Shown here one piece after another: positions 44,721-45,029 of a DNA stretch of 45,029 bases. Positions within the stretch are counted from its first letter, which is position 1; each line of letters starts with the position of its first letter. Where the stretch lies: NCBI RefSeq assembly GCF_029028005.1, contig NZ_JAOTPO010000028.1, positions 1 to 45,029 of the forward strand. Direction: 5' to 3'. Below the pieces are notes generated by a model. It saw nothing but the letters and a program-made list of their open reading frames with translations, was not told where the DNA came from and searched no databases. The stretch is from Alkalihalobacterium chitinilyticum. GTDB taxonomy: Bacteria > Bacillota > Bacilli > Bacillales > Bacillaceae_F. The translations under genes were made by a program, and so were the position numbers.

Positions 44721-44738
44721 GTTCTTTGAAAACTGAAC
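44721..44738 (+). promoter_or_regulatory. rRNA leader boxA-like antitermination sequence
   Basis: GTTCTTTGAAAACTGAAC, the typical Bacillus rRNA-leader segment carrying the boxA-like element, between promoter P2 and 16S. Confidence 0.6.
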
Positions 44739-44827
44739 AAAAAGCCAAGCGAAATAAATGAGATACATGATATCTCGTCAATGTTTTAAAAACGTCACGT
44801 TTGTGACAATGAGCTATATCAAACACT

Positions 44828-45029
44828 TTTATGGAGAGTTTGATCCTGGCTCAGGACGAACGCTGGCGGCGTGCCTAATACATGCAAGTCGAGCGGACCA
44901 ATTAAGAGCTTGCTCTTATGAGGTTAGCGGCGGACGGGTGAGTAACACGTGGGCAACCTGCCCTGTAGACTGGGATAACTTCGGGAAACCGGAGCTAATA
45001 CCGGATAATCAGTGACACCACATGGTGTC
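44828..45029 (+). rRNA. rrs: 16S ribosomal RNA, 5' end (partial)
   Basis: The 5' end of 16S rRNA: GGAGAGTTTGATCCTGGCTC, GACGAACGCTGGCGGCGTGC, ACATGCAAGTCGAGCG and GTGAGTAACACGTGGG, as in Bacillaceae. The gene runs off the right end after about 200 nt. The variable region here (GGACCAATTAAGAGCTTGCT) would help identify the organism by database search. Confidence 0.97.

Overview
The window is a low-GC Firmicutes chromosome segment, almost certainly Bacillaceae. The evidence is a gene order close to the Bacillus subtilis ydi-groE-yea-guaA-pbuG stretch, strong AGGAGG ribosome binding sites, a TTG-started groES behind a perfect CIRCE element, Bacillus-type initiator tRNA and 5S rRNA, and guanine riboswitches. 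The species cannot be named from sequence alone. The segment lies between two rRNA operons read in the same direction: it opens in the 3' end of a 23S gene plus 5S, and closes in the 5' end of a 16S gene behind tandem rrn promoters.

Layout. (1) 1-6304: 23S end, 5S, a damaged partial 5S-tail copy, a lipoprotein amidase, an unlisted 40-residue peptide gene, a phnDCE-type ABC transporter behind a PhoP-box-like array, a Cys/Met-metabolism PLP enzyme, and initiator tRNA-Met. (2) 6.4-16.6 kb: conserved core with thiL, tsaE, tsaB, rimI, tsaD, a large phosphatase-fold membrane protein, a YdiF-like ABC-F ATPase, rex, tatA and tatC. A dense DnaA-box cluster lies just after tsaD. (3) 16.7-22.8 kb: accessory block that breaks the synteny, with mtnE-mtnU, a DoxX-family protein behind a near-consensus Rex operator, and two MFS transporters. 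(4) 23.0-26.4 kb: ydiL-ydiK and groES-groEL. (5) 26.7-35.6 kb: a choline/glycine-betaine island with a BetA-type GMC choline dehydrogenase, two GbsR-like repressors, an SBP-permease-ATPase transporter and a betaine aldehyde dehydrogenase. (6) 35.8-44.5 kb: a small protein, the MoxR/DUF58/transglutaminase trio, guaA and pbuG, the last two each behind a guanine riboswitch with its own terminator. (7) The start of the next rrn operon.

How the parts work together. tsaE, tsaB and tsaD make tRNA t6A. The choline island would import choline (or betaine) and oxidise it in two steps to glycine betaine. Repeated GTTAAA-N6-TTTAAC palindromes just downstream of the predicted promoters suggest that the GbsR pair controls the island as one regulon. 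guaA and pbuG form a guanine-sensing pair for GMP synthesis and purine uptake. The most notable non-coding signals are the DnaA-box cluster at tsaD, the shared operator of the choline island, the Rex-like site before doxX, the Pho-box array, and several small mobile or palindromic repeats. I found no CRISPR array, prophage or transposase gene. No wholly new system is evident; the most novel-looking items are the phosphatase-fold membrane protein and the regulatory architecture of the choline island.
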